Origin: Paenibacillus lautus NBRC 15380
GTDB lineage: Bacteria; Bacillota; Bacilli; Paenibacillales; Paenibacillaceae
Assembly (NCBI RefSeq): GCF_004000945.1
Contig: NZ_BIMF01000001.1
Coordinates: forward strand, 741,556 to 805,555
Length of the DNA: 64,000 nucleotides
Direction of reading: 5' to 3'
This document shows positions 21,205 through 28,547 of this stretch, one piece after another; the stretch's first letter is position 1, and each line of letters opens with the position of its first letter. The position numbers and the translations under genes are program-made. The notes below the pieces were generated by a model. It searched no databases. It saw only the letters and a list, made by a program, of their open reading frames with translations, and had not been told where the DNA came from.

Positions 21205-21686
21205 AGGTTATCGCTGCTTTCCAGCACTTCATCCCGGATACGGTCACGGCGAGCTTGCACTCTTTCCCGAATCCCTGCATCCGAAGTGCCCAAAATCTGA
21301 GCTGCGAGCAATCCGGCGTTAGTGGCCCCCGCTTTGCCGATCGCTACGGTTGCTACCGGAATGCCCCCCGGCATCTGCACTATCGACAGCAATGAATCCA
21401 GCCCCTTCAGCGCTTTCGATTTAACCGGAACGCCTATGACCGGCAATACCGTCTTCGAAGCGACCATACCGGGCAGGTGAGCGGCTCCGCCGGCTCCGGC
21501 AATAATGACGCGAAGCCCCCGGCCTTCCGCTTCCTCGGCATAACGGAACATCAGGTCCGGCGTCCGGTGGGCGGATACGACTTTTTTCTCATAAGGAATT
21601 TCAAGCTCGTCTAGCACCTGGCATGCATGGGACATCGTATCCCAATCTGATTGGCTTCCCATAATGACTCCTACTTGTGCTGTCAT
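21201..21686 (-). CDS. purE: N5-CAIR mutase
   Basis: First gene of the pur operon (161 residues); moves the carboxylate of N5-CAIR to C4. [10 protein letters not shown] (about 9-18) and the active-site stretch [15 protein letters not shown] (about 66-80) are diagnostic of class I PurE. GGGGGTAA precedes the ATG. The C-terminal tail ([22 protein letters not shown]) is charged and ends in the purK overlap. Expression should follow the upstream PurR boxes and guanine riboswitch. Confidence 0.96.
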   Translation of the reverse strand: MTAQVGVIMGSQSDWDTMSHACQVLDELEIPYEKKVVSAHRTPDLMFRYAEEAEGRGLRVIIAGAGGAAHLPGMVASKTVLPVIGVPVKSKALKGLDSLLSIVQMPGGIPVATVAIGKAGATNAGLLAAQILGTSDAGIRERVQARRDRIRDEVLESSDNL

Positions 21687-21735
21687 GAGTTACCCCCGCT
21701 TTCTTCGAAATTCGACAATAGTATGGTTAACTGCT

Positions 21736-21785
21736 GAAAAAAAAGTCCGATCCCGTAAACACAAAGTCTGTGCAGGTCTCGGACA
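21736..21785 (-). terminator. Riboswitch-controlled terminator before purE
   Basis: On the minus strand GTCCGA and TCGGAC form a stem around a long loop, followed directly by eight T residues. It lies about 110 bases after the guanine aptamer and about 50 before purE, the place of the expression platform. Guanine or hypoxanthine binding is expected to favour this terminator. Confidence 0.8.
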
Positions 21786-21894
21786 TACAAGGATTACGAA
21801 CGCTGCTGCCTGCGTCAAGCAGAAGAGTCTTGCGCATCCGCCGCCAAAGAGGCAAACATGAAATCAAGCCCCGTCGTAGCCGCACCGTTTGTAT

Positions 21895-21968
21895 TCCCTC
21901 GTAGTCCGAAAATTTACGGTTTCCGGGTAGAGACTTCCGGGCCATATCCCCGGCTTTATACGAGAAAT
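21895..21968 (-). ncRNA. Purine (guanine-type) riboswitch aptamer
   Basis: On the minus strand the P1 strands CTCGTA (21964-21959) and TACGAG (21903-21898) enclose TATAAAGCCGGGGATATGGC, CTACCCGG and CCGTAAATTTTCGGACTACG. These are the conserved joining regions and P2/P3 stems of the purine aptamer. The ligand-reading base in GACTACG is C (position 74 in the usual numbering), which indicates guanine/hypoxanthine rather than adenine specificity. It stands upstream of the complete pur operon, as in B. subtilis. Confidence 0.95.
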
Positions 21969-22020
21969 ATTAAATTTCATCAATCACGCTTCATAAGTTA
22001 TTTTGAACCTCAACATCCTC

Positions 22021-22050
22021 AGTTTATCAATTTCTGACACCTAATGTCAA
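22021..22050 (-). promoter_or_regulatory. SigA-type promoter of the pur operon
   Basis: On the minus strand TTGACA (22050-22045) and TAAACT (22026-22021) are separated by 18 bases. The start point would fall about 50 bases before the aptamer, giving a purE leader of roughly 325 bases. Confidence 0.6.
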
Positions 22051-22053
22051 CCT

Positions 22054-22097
22054 AAACACGAACAATCGGATTTATAGAAAAAATAATGTTCGTATCT
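22054..22097. promoter_or_regulatory. Inverted pair of PurR boxes upstream of the pur promoter
   Basis: AAACACGAACAAT (22054-22066) and, inverted, AGATACGAACATT (minus strand of 22085-22097) each match the B. subtilis PurBox AWWWCCGAACWWT at 11 of 13 positions. They face each other across 18 bases, just upstream of the -35 element. This is the arrangement of PurR operators, where PRPP acts as inducer. No purR gene lies in the window. Confidence 0.7.
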
Positions 22098-22108
22098 AGA
22101 GAGTAAGC

Positions 22109-22369
22109 ATGCAGCAGCAAAAACGTCCTGAAGTTTGCGGGCTTTATAAAAGGCGTGGGCAACGGTCGGACACGAAAAGCTGTAAGCAATACATAGGGTG
22201 GAGCATTGGCAGCGCTGCGCTGACGCATCGTGATTCCGATCGCTGTTAAACACGGGAAACTGGATTGAACCATATAGGGTTGTTTCCCGTGTTTAAAGGC
22301 GAACGCTGGCGCTTCTCCATCCACGATTCGTCCGCTCCGCTGGAGCGAGCACCTTTTTTGCTGCTGCAT
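22109..22369. repeat. Region bounded by 15-bp inverted repeats around repeat copy C
   Basis: ATGCAGCAGCAAAAA (22109-22123) returns as its complement TTTTTGCTGCTGCAT (22355-22369). The arms enclose about 230 bp that holds family 1 copy C and no gene. It could be a small mobile element or a long-range RNA stem; no flanking duplication is apparent. Confidence 0.45.
22236..22340 (+). repeat. Dispersed palindromic repeat family 1, copy C (different hairpin core)
   Basis: The frame CCGATCGCTGTT ... AAAGGCGAACGCTGGCGC TTCTCC is conserved with copies B and D, but the core stem is AAACACGGGAAAC paired with GTTTCCCGTGTTT instead of the GCCCCC-type stem. Both arms have changed while pairing is kept. 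Confidence 0.65.
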
Positions 22370-22562
22370 AGAGGGTAAGGGAAAAGTATTATCGCAGAAT
22401 AAAATAAGGCATATTCTGCTCTTTAATTGTGGTTACTTACAAGGAAGATAAAAGCGAATGTCGAATTCTTAACAACCGTCACTAATATTAAATACCACAA
22501 AACATCTAACCCGACGTTTATATTTGAATGCCACAAACAGAATCTATTCTTAGGAGGAACCA

Positions 22563-23174
22563 ATGGCTATCTATCTCGTAAGGCATGGTCAAGATGAAGA
22601 AGGGTACCGCGGTGGTTGGAGCCAGCGGGGACTCATAGAGGAAGGAATCCGGCAAGCGGAGAAGCTGGGGAAGTACTTAGATCAACATCGTCATGATTTT
22701 GATATCCATCGGATCGTATGCAGCGATTTGCAGAGAGCCGATCAGACTGCCGCCATCATTGCCGATAAGCTTGGCCTCCCATTCCATGCTTTTGAGGATT
22801 GGAGGGAGATGAATAACGGTCTGCTCGCTGGAATACCTCACTCTTTAGCAGAGGAGAGGTATCCAGGATTATATTTTTCAAGCTTACGGATGGACGAAAA
22901 ATACCCTGGCGGTGAAAGCCCCCAAGAGAATTTTATGCGGATTAAGGAAACCTTCACGAGTTTATGCCTGGATCAGCTTGCGGTTAACGATCATGAGAAC
23001 GTATTGGTTGTCACTCACGGGGGAGTTATCAATATCATTTACCATATGATAAAGGATATGGCTTGGAGCAATAAGAATCCATTCTTCCCGGCGGCGAACA
23101 CCGGGCTGCACAAGATCGAATACCGCAGCGGACGTTGGGAGCTTACCCTGGAGAATGCAACACCTCATCTATAA
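22563..23174 (+). CDS. Histidine phosphatase family protein
   Basis: A 203-residue phosphoglycerate mutase-like phosphatase. The phosphohistidine motif LVRHGQDE is at about 5-12, and the second catalytic His lies in VVTHGGVINIIYHMI (about 155). QRADQTAAIIADKLGLPF and WREMNNGLLAG are typical of the branched superfamily with small-molecule phosphatase activity. AGGAGG lies 6 bases before the ATG. It is one of the few plus-strand genes, monocistronic and convergent with the next gene. The substrate cannot be told. Confidence 0.88.
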   Translation: MAIYLVRHGQDEEGYRGGWSQRGLIEEGIRQAEKLGKYLDQHRHDFDIHRIVCSDLQRADQTAAIIADKLGLPFHAFEDWREMNNGLLAGIPHSLAEERYPGLYFSSLRMDEKYPGGESPQENFMRIKETFTSLCLDQLAVNDHENVLVVTHGGVINIIYHMIKDMAWSNKNPFFPAANTGLHKIEYRSGRWELTLENATPHL

Positions 23175-23227
23175 CCGAAAGAAACCTGCCTTTTCCATCA
23201 CGCCCTGTTCACTGAAAAAAACATAGT

Positions 23228-23506
23228 CTACTGCTCGCCATACTTGATTGCATCTACATATTGCTTGGCTTCAATCAAAGACAATCCTAATTCTTCCCTT
23301 ACGATTTTAATCGCTTTAATATCCTGTCCATCCGCCAGCAGCCGTTTGACTTGAGCATGAACCGGCGGCTCGGGTATTCCGAGTTGGTTTGCAATTTGAT
23401 TTAACGTGTTCTGCTGCTGCTTCATTCGCTTCTCCATTGCCGTCATTCGGCTGGAGACCATAAGACCGACCAGAACAACTAATATAATTAGAACATAAAT
23501 TTCCAT
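23228..23506 (-). CDS. Small membrane protein with ribosomal L7/L12 C-terminal-like domain
   Basis: A 92-residue protein. Residues 1-20 (EIYVLIILVVLVGLMVSS) form one membrane helix, followed by a short coiled-coil-like stretch (MTAMEKRMKQQQNTLNQIANQLG). The C-terminal part IKAIKIVREELGLSLIEAKQYVD resembles the C-terminal domain of ribosomal protein L7/L12. The start at 23506 follows GAGGAGG with 6-7 bases spacing; a longer frame to 23524 has no RBS. Such small anchored L7/L12-like proteins occur in Bacillales without a known function. Confidence 0.8.
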   Translation of the reverse strand: MEIYVLIILVVLVGLMVSSRMTAMEKRMKQQQNTLNQIANQLGIPEPPVHAQVKRLLADGQDIKAIKIVREELGLSLIEAKQYVDAIKYGEQ

Positions 23507-23545
23507 ACGAACCTCCTCATACAAAAAACACTTACCCTGGCTGCT

Positions 23546-23663
23546 ATAAGATAAACGTCATCGACGTACTTTCTCTAAGGCAGACGCTTTTAGCGGAAGG
23601 TTTTTCTTGCGAGATAAAGAGAGTTAGCCTCTGACGTTTATCATTTCTTATCTCTTAAAAAAA
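23546..23663. repeat. Dispersed repeat family 2, copy 1
   Basis: About 118 bp that align over their whole length with 45587-45704, sharing CGACGTACTTTC and GTTTTTCTTGCGA. Arms GATAAACGTCA/TGACGTTTATC and GAGATAA/TTATCTC interleave, which would form a pseudoknot if transcribed. It ends at the T run of the uspA terminator. Confidence 0.65.
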
Positions 23664-23681
23664 GGGACGCCTCAGCGTCCC
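23657..23681 (-). terminator. Terminator of the universal stress protein gene
   Basis: On the minus strand GGGACGC-TGA-GGCGTCCC is followed by seven T residues, immediately after the uspA-like stop codon. Confidence 0.85.
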
Positions 23682-23697
23682 ACTATCCCAACAAACT

Positions 23698-24132
23698 TTA
23701 TTTTACGACCAGTACCGGAATCTTTGCATGCTGCACCACGTTATGACTGACACTTCCTAGTACAAACTCGCGGATGCCGCCAAGACCGCGGCTGCCGATG
23801 ACAATAAGATCACTGCCGTTCTGATTCGCGTACTCCAGAATGACTTCAGCCGGAGGACCCTGGATCATCTCCACCTGCCCGGTGACGCCTGACTTCTCAA
23901 TCCGCTCGCGGATTTCATCTGTCGTCTGCACGGCAAGATCGTAGACATCTTTATTAAGTGAAGCTGGAATCGGGGCAAGCCCTTCCCCAACGAAAAAACG
24001 CGGAAAATCGTAAGCATGAATGACATCCAGCATAGCTCCCGGCGTTACCTTGGCAAGTTCAACCGCACGTCCGAGCGCTTTGTTCGCTGCTTTGGAGCCG
24101 TCGTAAGCTAGAAGAATTTTAGTAAAAAGCAT
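23698..24132 (-). CDS. Universal stress protein, UspA family
   Basis: A 144-residue cytoplasmic protein of the ATP-binding Usp class. It starts LFTKILLAYDGSKAANKALGRAVEL and carries the nucleotide-binding signature GSRGLGGIREFVLGSVS near residue 115, ending HAKIPVLVVK. The ATG at 24132 is chosen over an upstream GTG because AGAGGTGG lies 7 bases before it. Single gene with its own terminator. Usp proteins support survival of stress; nothing here shows the trigger. Confidence 0.93.
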   Translation of the reverse strand: MLFTKILLAYDGSKAANKALGRAVELAKVTPGAMLDVIHAYDFPRFFVGEGLAPIPASLNKDVYDLAVQTTDEIRERIEKSGVTGQVEMIQGPPAEVILEYANQNGSDLIVIGSRGLGGIREFVLGSVSHNVVQHAKIPVLVVK

Positions 24133-24250
24133 ACAGGCCACCTCTTTCTATAATTAAAAGACCTACTACTTATTATTAAACAACTTCATACCGATATGAA
24201 ACGAGCTTGCTGACTTGCTGTGATGCCTATGTAGTTCAGATTAAACAAAC

Positions 24251-24514
24251 TTATCCCCAGAAGTACGTGTATAGCGCGACATTCACAACTAACAACAGCG
24301 GCACTCCCAGTTTAAATGATAAATGCCTCGTTTTATGACGTTTGCGGTACATGGCAATCCATACACCCAAGGCCCCGCCAATGGCAGCCAACAGAAACAG
24401 CGTTCTCTCCGGAACGCGATCCCGTCCCAATCGGGCACGCCGCTTATCCTCGGACATGACCAGATAGGCTACCGCATTGATAAAAATAAACCAAACGATC
24501 AGTGCAGGTCTCAC
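24251..24514 (-). CDS. DUF1294 family membrane protein
   Basis: An 87-residue integral membrane protein with three hydrophobic segments (about 3-20, 39-55, 68-85). The conserved family elements are MSEDKRRARLGRDRVPERTLFLLAAIGGALGVWIAMYRKRHKT and the end of the frame (VNVALYTYFWG). The length equals that of stand-alone DUF1294 proteins; the function of the family is unknown. The first codon follows a purine-rich stretch; no operon partner. Confidence 0.88.
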   Translation of the reverse strand: MRPALIVWFIFINAVAYLVMSEDKRRARLGRDRVPERTLFLLAAIGGALGVWIAMYRKRHKTRHLSFKLGVPLLLVVNVALYTYFWG

Positions 24515-24663
24515 GTTGGTTCACGCACCCCCATTCCAACTGAGCGATCTTGCCCAATCAGCCATTCGCTTTACGTTCTACCGCTATTATAAAACCGCAG
24601 GTTAATGAAGACAATGCCGGCTAAATAATAGCCATGACCAAGCCATCTATCATGCCATTATTA

Positions 24664-24702
24664 GGACACGGCCGAGATCATAAATTCAACGGACCCGTGT
24701 CC
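24664..24702 (-). terminator. Hairpin after the 45-residue protein gene
   Basis: GGACACGG and CCGTGTCC pair around a 22-base loop, with a further ATTAT/ATAAT extension. On the minus strand it follows the small gene by about 40 bases. The T run is poor (TAATAAT), so terminator function is uncertain. Confidence 0.4.
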
Positions 24703-24743
24703 GGCATAATGACAACCAGATCATGCTCAACCACTACGAAAAC

Positions 24744-24881
24744 TTATGATTCATTCTTGGATATTTCATTCAGGCTTGGAACATAGTCTGCAGCCTTTTT
24801 CGGTTTGAGGGTCTTGCTCTCCTCAAGAATGCTTGATTTGTTCTGCTGGTTTTCGGTTTTTCTTGCTTTATGATTCGGCAT
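24744..24881 (-). CDS. Small hydrophilic protein, 45 residues, unknown
   Basis: A short frame of 45 codons with an excellent RBS (GGGGGTGA, 5-6 bases before the ATG). The product begins MPNHKARKTENQQNKSSILE and ends in SLNEISKNES; it is highly charged, Lys/Glu/Asn-rich, and has no hydrophobic segment or cysteine, so it is probably intrinsically disordered and cytoplasmic. It lies alone downstream of topB (about 100 bp) and could be cotranscribed with it. The composition recalls small spore-associated proteins of Bacillales, but no family is recognised. Confidence 0.65.
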   Translation of the reverse strand: MPNHKARKTENQQNKSSILEESKTLKPKKAADYVPSLNEISKNES

Positions 24882-24983
24882 GCAAATCACCCCCTGTCCG
24901 TAGGATGAGCCATTGCACCCGAGGTTATGCTAACAACGGCAAGAAAAACGCATTTCAAGCCTTGGGAGATGCACCATTGCAGA

Positions 24984-27119
24984 CTATTCCTTCCCCTTCT
25001 GCTCAAGGGCCGCCTTCAACAGGTCGCCCAGGTTCGAGCCGATCGACTCCGGCTTGCTGTATTGCTGCACGAGCTTCCGCTCCTCGCGTTTGTTCACATG
25101 CTTGGCGTCCTTCTTCAGCGTTTCCGTAATGCCGCAGCCAAGGCACTGCACGTACAGCCCCGCCTTGCCTTCTTTCATCTCCATCTTCTTGTGGCACTGC
25201 GGGCAGCGGCGGTTGGACAGACGCTTCTCGCCTGAACGCTTGTATCCGCAATCGTCGCTCGGACATACTAGCAGCTTGCCGCGCTTGGTCTTCTTCTCAA
25301 GCAGCCTGGTGCCGCAATCCGGACAGTGGCTGTTTGAAACATTGTGCGGTTTGTACTCCGCATCGCTTCCCTTTACATCCGTGACCAGCTTCTTGGTCAT
25401 GTCCCGTATTCCGCGCAAGAACGGTTCCGGCTTGCCCTGCCCCTTTGCGATCCGTTCGAGCTCGGCCTCCCAGCGCGCCGTGAGCTCCGGGGTTCTTAGC
25501 TCTGGAGCGACAAGCTCAATCAGCTGCTTGCCTTTGCCTGTCGGATGGAGGGTTTGCCCCTGCCGTTCGATCGTGTCCGAGCTCACCAGCTTCTCGATGA
25601 TATCAGCCCGGGTCGCGGGGGTTCCAAGCCCGTGCTTCTCCATCTGGGAGAGCAGCGCCGCTTCGTTATAACGCTTCGGCGGCTGGGTACGTCCCGGTTT
25701 CAGCACGCAGCGGACCACCTTCACCGACTCTCCTTCTCGCAGCTCTGGCAGGAGCTTGCCTGAAGACTGGCCCTGTACATCGTCCTGCTCGTCGTCAGCG
25801 TCATCATCATAATCGCCGCCGTATACCTCGCGCCATCCGCTGTCCTTGATCGTAGTCCCTTTCGCGTAAAGCTGCTCCCCCTCAATCTGAACGGTAACCG
25901 ATACGTTATCGTAGCGGGCAGGAGGATAGAACAAGCTGATGAACCGGCGTACGATAAGATCGTACAGCTTGCGTTCATCGACAGACAGCTGATTCAGCAG
26001 CACGGTTTGTTCGGTTGGAATGATGGCATGGTGATCCGTAACCTTGCTGTCATCCACGACCCGTTTGCCTGGCGATAAATTCTTGCGCAGCAGCGGGCGG
26101 GCAATGGACGCATACGGTCCGATCGCAATGCTCGACAGTCTTTCCTTCAACGTTCCGACCATATCGGATGTCAGGTAACGGCTGTCCGTACGCGGATAGG
26201 TGACCAGCTTATGCTGCTCATACAGGCGCTGCAGCACATTCGAGGTCTGCTTGGCCGAGAACCCGAATCGGCGGTTGGCATCCCGCTGCAGTTCGGTCAA
26301 ATCGTATGCCAGCGGATGCGGTTCGGTTTTCTCGCTCTTTTTCACGCTGACGATTTTTCCAGTGCTGCCCTCCAGCTTCTGCTTCAGCTTGGCCGCCTTA
26401 TCCTTCTCGAATAAACGACCGTCTCCGCCGGACGGACGCCACGATACCTCAAAGCTCCCCAGATCCGCCTGCAGCGTTTCATACTCCTGGGAGCGGAAAT
26501 TCACGATCTCCTTCTCCCGGTCCATAATCATCCCGAGCGTTGGCGTCTGAACCCGGCCTGCCGACAGCTGTGCATTAAATTTGGTCGTCAGCGCACGCGT
26601 CACATTCAGTCCAACCATCCAATCCGCTTCCGCCCGGCAGCGTGCGGACTCATACAGCCGGTCAAACTGCTGCCCCGGCTTGAGTGATGCAAAACCTTCC
26701 TTGATCGCCTTATCCGTCTGGGAAGAAATCCACAGCCGTTTGAACGGCTTGTTCCACTTCGCCATTTTCAGGATCCAGCGCGCAAGCAGTTCCCCTTCAC
26801 GAGCGGCATCCGTGGCAATAATCATCTCGCCGACGTCCGCGCGCTTCATCAGATGCTGAACCGTCTTGAACTGGTGGCTTGTTTCCTTCAGCACCTTAAG
26901 CCTTGTGTTATCCGGCAGGATCGGCAAATCCTCCAGAACCCAAGTCTGGTACTTCTTATCATAGTCCTCGGGTTCCGCAAGTCCTACCAAATGTCCAAGC
27001 GCCCAGGTCACAATATATTTCGGTCCTTCAAAATAATTCTTCTGCTTCTCGCGGCTGCCCATTACTCTCGCAATTTCCTTCGCAACGGACGGCTTCTCAG
27101 CCAATACTAATACTTTCAT
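24984..27119 (-). CDS. topB: DNA topoisomerase III
   Basis: Type IA topoisomerase (711 residues) that relaxes or decatenates DNA through a transient 5'-phosphotyrosine. The Toprim domain starts MKVLVLAEKPSVAKEIARVMG and holds ATDAAREGELLARWIL (about 104-119). The active-site Tyr lies in KLVTYPRTDSRYL (about residue 310), and SAGRVQTPTLGMIMDRE is the conserved hinge stretch. An acidic insert (DDDADDEQDD) follows the core. The C-terminus has a zinc-ribbon tail with repeated CxxC pairs (CPDCG, CPSDDCG, CPQCH, CLGCG; about 600-670). A promoter and GGGGAGGG RBS lie just upstream. Confidence 0.96.
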   Translation of the reverse strand: MKVLVLAEKPSVAKEIARVMGSREKQKNYFEGPKYIVTWALGHLVGLAEPEDYDKKYQTWVLEDLPILPDNTRLKVLKETSHQFKTVQHLMKRADVGEMIIATDAAREGELLARWILKMAKWNKPFKRLWISSQTDKAIKEGFASLKPGQQFDRLYESARCRAEADWMVGLNVTRALTTKFNAQLSAGRVQTPTLGMIMDREKEIVNFRSQEYETLQADLGSFEVSWRPSGGDGRLFEKDKAAKLKQKLEGSTGKIVSVKKSEKTEPHPLAYDLTELQRDANRRFGFSAKQTSNVLQRLYEQHKLVTYPRTDSRYLTSDMVGTLKERLSSIAIGPYASIARPLLRKNLSPGKRVVDDSKVTDHHAIIPTEQTVLLNQLSVDERKLYDLIVRRFISLFYPPARYDNVSVTVQIEGEQLYAKGTTIKDSGWREVYGGDYDDDADDEQDDVQGQSSGKLLPELREGESVKVVRCVLKPGRTQPPKRYNEAALLSQMEKHGLGTPATRADIIEKLVSSDTIERQGQTLHPTGKGKQLIELVAPELRTPELTARWEAELERIAKGQGKPEPFLRGIRDMTKKLVTDVKGSDAEYKPHNVSNSHCPDCGTRLLEKKTKRGKLLVCPSDDCGYKRSGEKRLSNRRCPQCHKKMEMKEGKAGLYVQCLGCGITETLKKDAKHVNKREERKLVQQYSKPESIGSNLGDLLKAALEQKGKE

Positions 27120-27144
27120 AGCCCTCCCCTTCCTCTGTTCCCCT

Positions 27145-27174
27145 ATTATAACCTCCCCTCGATTGTTTCCACAA
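27145..27174 (-). promoter_or_regulatory. SigA-type promoter of topB
   Basis: On the minus strand TTGTGG (27174-27169) and a perfect TATAAT (27150-27145) are separated by 18 bases. It lies in the 60-bp gap after the bpsA-like stop, so topB can be expressed independently. Confidence 0.6.
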
Positions 27175-27181
27175 AGATAAG

Positions 27182-28357
27182 TCAGATCGTTTTCTTAGCC
27201 AGCCATGTGAACGTAGGATTGGCACATACCGGACAGCCCTGCTTCTTCAAATCCTCAATCGTGGAAAAATCACCCTGCACGCCCACCTGCAGCTCGCCCT
27301 GACATTGGATGCATCTGTAGGTTCGAACCGTTCGCCTAACCTCGCCTGTATAGAGCTCATCCTCGAAAGTATCCGTAATATGAGGCGCCGTAAATTCCGT
27401 CGTTGTTAGCACGATCATCTGACTGCTATTGCCGATCATCTGCGCTCCTATATATTGATTAAAATGAAGCAGCACCTGTTTTACCGAAACACCCATACGG
27501 ACGAATTCCCGCTGCATGGACCATGTGAAATCGGGAGATTTATGTGCAAAGGAGAGAAAGATGGGGCATCCCTTCTCGCGTTTCAATGCGCTAATGCCTC
27601 TGGACAAGAACAGGGTCAGTCCTTGAAGCGTGTACGGCGGATCCGTGAAGAAGCAATCGCATTGTCCGTCCCAGCCCTCAGGTAAAGGCTGCCTGAGATC
27701 GATATGCCTGCATGTAACCGATAAGCCTTCTTTTGCAGCCGCGCCCTGGATAAACCGGAGGAATCGCTCATCGATATCCATTACGGTAATGTCGGCTCTC
27801 TGGTCCTTTGCGTTCGGAAACAGCCGTTTAAGCAGCAGGCCCAGCGAGATGCTCACGAGGTCGTCATCGCCCACGCACAGGATGTTTTTCCCGATCAAGC
27901 TGTGCTCCCTCAGAGACAGAATCGCCCTCTTTAGACTCGTCTCTACCGTGCACTGGGATTGGTCGATCTGTACATCGACTTGCGGACGCAGCTCCAGAAT
28001 CTCGGTAAGTCTTGCGAGCAGATCCGACAGCTCAGTCCGCCAATCGGTGTCGCCGGCTAGTAGCTTTTGATACAAATCTATATCGATTCCTCCGTATCCC
28101 AGCTTTTGTTCGACATAGAGCTTCCCGGCAGAGGTGCAGCGCACCCCCCGCTCTTGAATGAGAGCCCCTGCCTTGATGAGCTCCTTCTTGATCGCCGCAG
28201 CGACCGGAACCGGTAGATACGTATGACGTGCCAGCTCTTTGGTTGATATACCGGGCCGTATATAACTCGCGACCAGCAGCTGTTCGATCACCTGGACGCC
28301 CTCCTGCAGAGAAACCTTGGTTTTCACTTCTTCTATATAATGGATCATGTGATTCAC
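27182..28357 (-). CDS. BpsA-like branched-chain polyamine synthase
   Basis: A protein of about 392 residues in the family of N4-bis(aminopropyl)spermidine synthase (formerly DUF43), which adds aminopropyl groups from decarboxylated SAM. A winged-helix-like N-terminal region (about 1-95) precedes a Rossmann-type core. The core has GKNILCVGDDDLVSISLGLL, where the acidic GDDD cluster corresponds to the catalytic motif, then VMDIDERFL and CFFTDPPYTLQGL, the substrate loop. The C-terminus has two Cys pairs (RCIQCQ, CPVCAN), a probable zinc ribbon. The GTG at 28357 has AGGAAAAG upstream; the ATG three codons later is the alternative. A terminator-bearing leader precedes it. Assignment to family is good, exact product inferred. 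Confidence 0.8.
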   Translation of the reverse strand: MNHMIHYIEEVKTKVSLQEGVQVIEQLLVASYIRPGISTKELARHTYLPVPVAAAIKKELIKAGALIQERGVRCTSAGKLYVEQKLGYGGIDIDLYQKLLAGDTDWRTELSDLLARLTEILELRPQVDVQIDQSQCTVETSLKRAILSLREHSLIGKNILCVGDDDLVSISLGLLLKRLFPNAKDQRADITVMDIDERFLRFIQGAAAKEGLSVTCRHIDLRQPLPEGWDGQCDCFFTDPPYTLQGLTLFLSRGISALKREKGCPIFLSFAHKSPDFTWSMQREFVRMGVSVKQVLLHFNQYIGAQMIGNSSQMIVLTTTEFTAPHITDTFEDELYTGEVRRTVRTYRCIQCQGELQVGVQGDFSTIEDLKKQGCPVCANPTFTWLAKKTI

Positions 28358-28433
28358 GCTCTTTTCCTGAGATATGGTGTTGCCATTGCCCCTGGAAAAG
28401 AACACACGTGACCCCCTTACGTGCTCGGTCATG

Positions 28434-28475
28434 AAAAAAGGACAGAAGTCTATGAACCATCGTCCACCTTCTGTC
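28434..28475 (-). terminator. Intrinsic terminator in the leader of the bpsA-like gene
   Basis: On the minus strand GGACAGAAG and CTTCTGTCC form a perfect 9-bp stem followed by six T residues, about 75 bases before the bpsA-like start. No gene ends nearby upstream, so it acts on leader transcripts, as an attenuator would. Confidence 0.7.
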
Positions 28476-28488
28476 CCCCGAGCGGGAA

Positions 28489-28507
28489 GCCGTGCCCTAG
28501 GCACGGC
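28489..28507. promoter_or_regulatory. Perfect GC-rich palindrome in the bpsA leader
   Basis: GCCGTGCCCTAGGCACGGC has 8-bp perfect arms around three bases and lies between the predicted promoter and the leader terminator. It may be an operator or a second leader hairpin. Confidence 0.5.
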
Positions 28508-28518
28508 CGTACAGTCAA

Positions 28519-28547
28519 TATATAAGGGATGGCTGTTGTGTTCTTAA
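28519..28547 (-). promoter_or_regulatory. Candidate promoter of the bpsA-like gene, partly inside a repeat end
   Basis: On the minus strand TTAAGA (28547-28542) and TATATA (28524-28519) are spaced by 17 bases. The -35 hexamer lies within the terminal repeat of the 121-bp element next to it. Confidence 0.4.
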
